Below, in pieces: positions 58,110 through 64,000 of a stretch of DNA of 64,000 nt. The notes below the pieces were generated by a model. That model searched no databases. It saw nothing but the letters and a program-made list of their open reading frames with translations, and was not told where the DNA came from. Each line of letters opens with the position of its first letter. Position 1 is the first letter of the stretch. This stretch comes from Hippophae tibetana (Eukaryota; Streptophyta; Magnoliopsida; Rosales; Elaeagnaceae): assembly GCA_037013495.1 (NCBI GenBank), contig CM072810.1, forward strand, positions 86,598,449 to 86,662,448. The letters run 5' to 3'. Made by a program: the position numbers and the translations under genes.

Positions 58110-58670
58110 TTACTGACCTGCTATACATCTCTTCTCAAAGTCAGAGTATCAACCTTGTTCTTGATCGAGATGGAAAACTCATGACCTTATGCAAGTGCTG
58201 GGTAGTTCTACCTGGTTCCTAACAGAGGTGATCACCTTGTGGCTTAGATTGGTGGGGGAGAGAGTCTTATCTAGTTTCCAAACAAGGTATACATCACCTA
58301 TCAATGTTAGAGCACCGACTTGGTTCCTGACCAAGGTGGACAACTTGTGACCTTATACAAGTGCCAGGGTATTCTACATGGTTCCTAATTAAGGTTATTA
58401 ACTTGTAGCTTAAATTGATGGGAGCGAGAGCCTTACCTTGTTTCTGACCGAGGTGGATAACTCGTGACCTTATGCAAGTTCCAGGTGCTCTACCTAGTTC
58501 CTAATCGAGGTGATCAGGTTGTCGCTTAAATTGGTGGGAGAGAGATCCTTACTTGGTTCTTAACCAAGGTGTACATATCCTCTCAAAGTCAGAACACCGA
58601 CCTGGTTCTTGATTGAGGTGGTTAACTCGTGACCTTATAAAAGTGCCAAGGTTTTCTACCTGGTGGGAGA
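58110..58670. repeat. Tandem-repeat block in the Tat element, nine units of 48-60 bp
   Basis: Each unit contains a form of tggttcctgaccaaggtgg, starting near 58151, 58211, 58271, 58320, 58379, 58439, 58495, 58553 and 58601. Longer-period similarity (gaccttatgcaagtgcc every second to third unit) suggests higher-order structure. Hypervariable tandem repeats in this part of Tat elements are a known source of satellites. Confidence 0.85.
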
Positions 58671-58799
58671 GCTTTGGAGAGGGGCCATTTGTTGAAGGGT
58701 TTTTTTTTTCATATATGGATATGTGTTCATGTTACAAAAAATGGAAAATTAGTGTACATTTAAAAGTGGTATTTCTTCAAGTGTCTGACATTCCAGCTC

Positions 58800-59720
58800 G
58801 CCCCTTCCTCAATGCCTTTAATGTTTTTCAATAAGTATGCCCTTATTGGTGTTATTTCAATTATTTGATAAGGTCCTTCCTAATTGGCACCCATTTTTCC
58901 TACCATCCATTCCTTTTTGTTGAGGAAGACCCTCTTGAGAACCCAATCACCCTTGGATAATGTTTTGAAGCGCACAATTTTGTTGTAGTAAACTAATACT
59001 TTCCTTTTTGCTGGGCCATCCTCCTTAAAGATTCATCCCTTTTCTCTTCTACTAGGTATAATTTGATTGCTTTTATCACCTCGTTTTGTTCCTCTGTTAG
59101 AACTGATCGGGAAGTAGGAATTATGACCTCGGTCGGTATAATTGCCTCGGTTTCATAGACTAGGGAAAAATGGGTCTCGTTAGTGCTCTCTCAGGGGCTT
59201 GTTTTGACAGCCCATAATGTACTTGGAAGTTCCTCCACCCATCTTCCTTTTGTGCTTTCTAACCTTTTGTTTAGTAGGTTGATGATTATCTTATTGGAAG
59301 ATTTTACTTTACCATTGACTTGGGGATAGTATGACGTTGAATAACACATCTTAATATTGTATTTTAGGGGAAATTATTTAATGTTGTGGCTAGTGAATTT
59401 TCTCACATTATCTATGACGAGCTCCTTGGGAAGACTGAAATGACAAATTATGGACTTCCATATGAATCGAATCACTTTTTCCTCTCGTATTCTACCTAAG
59501 GGCTCTACTTTGATCCATTTTGAAAAATAATCAATGGCCACAAGGAGAAACGTATTTTGGCCCGTACCTAAGGGCATAGGTTCTACTATTTCAAGTCCTT
59601 ACTTGTAGAAGGGCCAAGGACTTACCACCCCACTATGGTATTTGAAGATGTGTGTGACAATGGGGAAAACTTTGGCATTTATCGCATTTTTGAGTGTATT
59701 TTGTGCAATCTGCCACTATA
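58800..59720 (-). pseudogene. Tat/Retand integrase region
   Basis: The core on the minus strand at 59577-59374 reads FLLVAIDYFSKWIKVEPLGR, VIRFIWKSIICHFSLPKELV and IDNVRKFTSHNIK. Further weak integrase sequence extends on both sides. Broken. Confidence 0.8.
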
Positions 59721-60247
59721 GTATGACAATAGTAACCCTGTCTCATAATCCTTTGTGATAATCTCCTATTTTCAAAATGTGAATCGTAGTCTCATTCATG
59801 TGCTTTAAACATCAACCTTTCAGATCCCTCCTTGGTTATACATAAGAGGCCAAAGCCGAGTAGGGGTTTTCAGTATAGTTTTCCTATTTTAATCATATTC
59901 TGACTTGCCTTGGCCTCGACCTCTTTCGCAACCTTATGATCCTCAAATAGGTTCCCTTTTTCTAGGAAATTATAGATCAAGGCAAACCATGTGATAGAGG
60001 GAGCATCCACGCACTTGACCTTTATTTCGACCTCTTCCAAAGATGCATTTTCCATAACTGTTACTCATACTACTATATTATGCTTGGCTTCTCTTACTGA
60101 TGCCCAGGTTGCCAGGGTGTTGGTGTAACCATTCTCATTTCGAGATATTTGCCTAATTTCAAACATAGAGAATTTTGAGCATTCTTGCTTTAATCTCTCT
60201 AAGTACCCCTTCATTTTTCCATCTCTTGCTTTAAATGTCCCTAAAAA

Positions 60248-60510
60248 CTAGTTGACCACTAGTCTAGAATCACTATGTAATTTGATTCTATCTGTCTCTA
60301 GCTTTTCTGCAATCATAGCCCCAAATATTGCAGCCTCATATTCGATAACATTATTAGTTACTTGAAAATCAAGTCTGACTGCATATTTAAAGCAGTTGTT
60401 ATCGTAATCAACTATGATCACCCCTAGTTCTGCCCCATTGAAGTTGTGCGCCCCATCCACAAATACCTGCCAAGTTGGGGTTTCCCTTTGGTTTATGCCA
60501 TACACTTCTT
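60248..60510 (-). pseudogene. Tat/Retand RNase H region
   Basis: On the minus strand: TWQVFVDGAHNFNGAELGVI, YAVRLDFQVTNNVIEYEAAI and RIKLHSDSRLVVN, the recognisable D-E-D type RNase H pattern of Tat elements. No RT was recognised between this and the protease part at about 60905. Confidence 0.85.
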
Positions 60511-60904
60511 CTTGCTATGTTTTAGTGACAACTTCAGGCTTATCATTGAATTTAGCCACAAACTCAACAATGCCTTCCCTTTAATGGCTATTTTAGCCAT
60601 GTATTTAATATTATACTCTCCTAACTCTACGGTTATCTAGGCCAGTCTCTTTTCCAAGTTGGTGTGTTATGAATTTCAAATCAATTCCTGGCATATCTGT
60701 TAGAGACCACGCAAAGAGATCTGCATTAGTTCTGGGGAACTGTGAGAGTTACTCCTCAAGCTTTGTCATCAAATCCTCACCCATTTTCAAGGGCTAATTC
60801 TTGCTTTCAACACCCATCGAGAGATCCTTTACTCTATTCAAGTAGATTAACCTTATCAGGCTTTTACTACTTGGTTTCTTTTGAGGAAGACCCCTAGGTG
60901 ATTG

Positions 60905-61560
60905 CTATTTTAGGATGGTCACTTTTATAGAGGCATTATAACAAATTATAACCTTCTCCTGATCTCCTCTTAAATCTTCAGAACCTTCGGCCGTGGGGAA
61001 TTTGATCATCTGGTGAAAGGTGGGTGAAACTACCTTCATATTATGTATCCATGGCCTTCTCAGGATGGATTTGTAATGTGCAAGGACGTCAATGATCATA
61101 AAATTGGTCATTATTATTACTCATTTTGCCATGACAGGTAGGACCACCATTTCTTTTGCATAGGTGGTACTATTGTTGAATCCTACAAGAGGAAGCTCTG
61201 TATTAATGATGTTATGATCCTTTACTCCTAAGGCCCTGGCGGTGGTAAGAAAAAGGAGATCTATTGAACTCCTAGTGTCAATCATTATCTAACATACATC
61301 ATAAGATCCAATCCTCATAGTTATTACTAAAGGGTCCTCATGATGGGACAAGGTCTCATCCTTCCCACCAAAAATTATTTCTGTAGGAGGTCTCATCTTA
61401 TCCAAGACGTATACATGGAGGAAATTGCGTAGCTCCCTTGCAAATTTTTTATGTGAATTATTAGAGATTATGTTGATCCTAGGTCCTCTATGTATGGTAT
61501 ATATGGTCCTAATGTTAGGTTCATCACACAACTCTCTTCTATCGCCTGACATGTTTGTTG
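60905..61560 (-). pseudogene. Tat/Retand protease region
   Basis: On the minus strand 61552-61289 holds a pre-protease block (NFLHVYVLDKMRPPTEIIFG, HEDPLVITMRIGSYDVC), then 61111-60905 YKSILRRPWIHNMKVVSPTF and HQMIKFPTAEGSEDLRGDQE. Both are typical for Tat-type proteases. Broken. Confidence 0.8.
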
Positions 61561-61827
61561 GTTTTGGTGCCCTTTATCCATCTTGGTGGTTCCCTCCATC
61601 CCTATTTTCAAGTATCTACAATCTTTTGTTTCATGGCCCATATTCTAATAGAAGGCACATCATTTGGATGTGTCTCTAAAGGGGAATTTCATCTTTGTTG
61701 GCCATCTGACATTGGGCTCATCCTCTATTCTCTTTACAACTTGAGCTAGCTCAACTCTCAAGAGAGGATTCTTAAAAAGGGAAAGTGACCTTCCCTAAAG
61801 TCCTCTATTTCTTGGTCATTGTCTGAC

Positions 61828-62871
61828 CTACATGTTACTTGGTATGAAAAGTTTGCTTTTGTTATTTTGATGTGCCCTATTTGAACTTATCCTCCTCTCC
61901 TTTTTGTCTGGCACTGCCTCTAAATTAGTTTGGTGGCCTTTGACTAAACCTAGCTCCCTCTCGAGGTTGAAAAACTTCCTCGCCTCCTTATAAGCTTCTT
62001 TTAAGGTGTGTGGTACTATCTTAATTAGCTCCACTAATAGGTCAGAGTTCTTCAATAGGCCTTGCCTAAAGGCCTTTATAGCAATAGAACTATGGCAGTC
62101 AGAGATCTCCAATTTATCTTCTTTGAATTGTTTTATGTATTCTTTGGTGGATTCCCCTCTCCTATGGATAATTGAGAAAAGGTGGTAAGCCTTATTCCTT
62201 AAAGGTTTGTTACAGGCGTAGTTTGTGATGAACAACCTAGCAAATTGTGGGAAGAAGGTTATTGATCTGACGGGCAGGTTGTTGAACCATTTCTACGTAC
62301 CTTCACAAAGGGTGGCAATGAACAACTTGCACATCATAGTGTCTCTTTCCCTTAGTGAGACTCATAGAAGCCATGGCTATTTTAAAGTGTTAAACATGTG
62401 TTACCGGGTCTTTTATCTCAAAATAATCAGAGCACTTTGAGGCATTGTTCTTGCCTCTTATTGGGCTCCCCTAACGCCTAAAATTACGCTCCCTAGCTTT
62501 TCCTTTTTTGTATCCATTATTCATCACTAGGTCTTGCCAAGCTAGAAAAGGGATTCCCCCCCCCCCCCCCCCCCGTCTTCATATTTAGCTTGTTGGGGCT
62601 TATGTTGGCCGCACCCAGCTATATTTCCATTGGCTGACTTAGTTGTTTGGTCTTTTGAGGTTATTCTCCTTGTCTGGAAGCGTAGTGACCTATTTTCTCC
62701 CATGGTTTCCTCTAGCTCTTTTCTTAGCTCGAGGAGTTGTCGCGACAACTCTTGGTAGTGGGAGATATCTTCTGCCCCGATTTCATTGAGGGTTGATGAG
62801 GTGTTTCTTTGAGTTGTCATTACTTCACTGTCAGTCAACCTCGACCGTCTTCCGGCGCAAGTTCTTACCAT
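61828..62871 (-). pseudogene. Tat/Retand gag region
   Basis: N-terminal part at 62871-62542 (MVRTCAGRRSRLTDSEVMTT, a Leu/Glu-rich helix, then a glycine run read from the C homopolymer). The main gag block at 62235-61828 reads LRNKAYHLFSIIHRRGESTK, YIKQFKEDKLEISDC and AFRQGLLKNSDLLVELI. Typical of Tat gag. Broken. Confidence 0.85.
62556..62574. repeat. C19 homopolymer
   Basis: Nineteen consecutive C on the plus strand (G on the minus strand, where it falls in the gag fossil). The exact length may be affected by sequencing or assembly. Confidence 0.95.
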
Positions 62872-63005
62872 GGTATTTATAGTTCATGGGTAGAACACGG
62901 TTAGTCTTTCAAGTTTCTCTCAAGAAACGGGGTGAATCTCAAAGGATATGGTGTCAGAAACTTACACTCAATCTCAAAATTTGAGCCCTTCAATAGGCAC
63001 CAAAA

Positions 63006-63434
63006 TGTTAAGATTCAACTTAATTTTAGAGAGAGAACTTAAAGGAAAATTAAGACAATTGACTGAATGTATGGATCTAATAACGAGCCTAACTATTTAT
63101 AGAATATTACACACACAGGTGTTAATCACATAATGAGTATGCATATTTACATGTCAGATGAATATAATTGGTATAAAGTATAACATATTATGGGTTGAGA
63201 TCGACCCTAACTTGGGCCGATCACTGAGCTCGGATTGATCACTAAGCTTGGGTTAATCACTACGCTCGAGACTATCATTAAGTTCGGACTAATAATTGAG
63301 TTTGGGTTGGTTATTAAGTTCGGGCTAATCTATAGATAGGACATCTGAGATGTTTCATTTTTCATCTTGAATTAGTGATTTTACTTCAATGATTTGCGCG
63401 AGTCGGACACCGAACCAGTTTGAATATCCAAACA
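63006..63434 (-). repeat. 5' LTR of the Tat/Retand element (429 bp)
   Basis: On the minus strand it begins TGTTTGGATATTC and ends ...CTTAACA, directly followed by ttttggtgcctattgaaggg, a decayed Tat-type primer site region. The partner is 51876-54438. Confidence 0.85.
63220..63340. repeat. 18-nt minisatellite in the 5' LTR, 6-7 units
   Basis: Same unit as at 52089-52295 (atcactgagctcggattg and variants) but with fewer and more diverged copies. Confidence 0.85.
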
Positions 63435-63439
63435 TAGGG

Positions 63440-64000
63440 AAAACAACAAATCAAATCTAATGGAGGCCAAGGAGAGGTGTGATTTTAAATCTATAACAAT
63501 TTATAATAGTCAAAAATCTAGTTAGTGGTGGCTAGTTAGTAGGTGTCGATGGTGGCTGAAGAGTCCTGTCATAGTGACCACGCACAATAATGCATAATAA
63601 CTCGTGTCGATGTTGAATTTTGAACTTTTTTTGGTTTTTTTTTATTCTGTTTCGAGAATTGATCGTAATATAAATATATTTTCAATTAAAGAATAAACGA
63701 AGAGAGAGGAGAGGGGATAAAATTAAAATTTAGAAAATAGATTAAAAGTATTATTTATATGGTACAGGGCTCATAAAATAAATGTGAATAGAAAATAAAA
63801 GAATATGTTAATCCTTACCAATTGGATGTTATTATTTCAAGTGCTTGGATAAATCGTTTAGATCTGTTCATCTTCGATGCAGGAACGCTTATCCTGAAAA
63901 GAATGAATAAAAAAGATAGTATGCCATATCAAGAGGGAATTTTGAGAATATTTTATTTTTATCTGATAACTCCAAAACCGTGTTATAATAAAAAATGATA
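63440..64000. other. Right flank, no gene recognised
   Basis: AT-rich with a G-richer patch (63530-63590, ggtggctagttagtaggtgt). No reading frame over 60 codons and no repeat shared with the rest of the window was noticed. Confidence 0.5.

Larger units (their letters stand above)
51876..63434 (-). mobile_element. Tat/Retand-type Ty3/gypsy retrotransposon fossil, minus strand, with nested solo LTR
   Basis: The right (5') LTR is 63006-63434 and the left (3') LTR 51876-54438, the latter split by a 2035-bp solo LTR. On the minus strand gag, protease, RNase H and integrase follow the 5' LTR; RT was not recognised between protease and RNase H. Beyond integrase lie a tandem-repeat block and a set of antisense ORFs, a layout known from Tat/Retand elements. 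Flanks aaggg and taggg may be a target duplication with one change. LTR divergence by eye is high, so it is old. Coding parts have many breaks. Confidence 0.88.

Overview
The window is a AT-rich, repeat-packed stretch of a plant nuclear genome, almost certainly a dicot. It holds one convincing host gene: a plant A-type cyclin-dependent kinase (CDKA, the PSTAIRE kinase) on the minus strand, with GT-AG introns plus one GC-AG intron. Nearly everything else is decayed retroelements: Athila- and Tat-type Ty3/gypsy, Ty1/copia and a plant pararetrovirus (Caulimoviridae). No bacterial-type operon, CRISPR array or rRNA gene is visible. Layout: 1-8785 is an Athila-like Ty3/gypsy element in the order RT, RNase H, integrase, 3' spacer, one LTR (4431-5852), PBS, gag, protease, start of RT. 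That order fits either two tandem elements sharing an LTR or a permuted one-LTR form. 8870-12238 is a minus-strand Tat-like Ty3/gypsy fragment ending in its 5' LTR. 12239-13490 is AT-rich spacer and 13491-13635 a small inverted-repeat element. 13706-24332 is the CDKA coding region: 8 coding exons totalling 885 bp, reading as an uninterrupted 294-residue kinase, preceded by a 5'-UTR exon and a 5'-UTR intron. Intron 5 is 6.5 kb because a 5.6 kb copia element (15109-20710) sits in it, antisense to the gene. 
24720-26229 is AT-rich upstream DNA. 26230-33015 is an old minus-strand copia element with two 352-bp LTRs. Its 5' LTR end, with part of its leader and a short flank, occurs three times in tandem (32411-34560). 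34536 to about 41340 is an endogenous pararetrovirus: movement protein part, coat protein, protease-RT-RNase H, a transactivator-like ORF, a promoter/poly(A) intergenic region, then a small ORF. 41340-44847 is very AT-rich and holds short tandem repeats and one copy of a dispersed repeat. The second copy of that repeat is split by a minus-strand copia element (44848-48327) with a perfect 5-bp target duplication. 
48328-51875 is AT-rich spacer with a possible solo LTR and an unidentified small ORF. 51876-63434 is a large minus-strand Tat/Retand-type Ty3/gypsy element. It carries LTRs with an 18-nt minisatellite, gag-protease and RNase H-integrase remains, a nine-copy tandem-repeat block near its 3' side, and a block of antisense (plus-strand) ORFs preceded by a TATA box. 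A 2.0 kb solo LTR flanked by GTGAC duplications is nested in its 3' LTR and has an unusually GC-rich, CpG-rich core. The last ~560 bases are unassigned. 
The genes do not form a pathway. The story is one essential-type cell-cycle gene surviving inside layers of transposon insertion, with nested insertions that allow relative dating.
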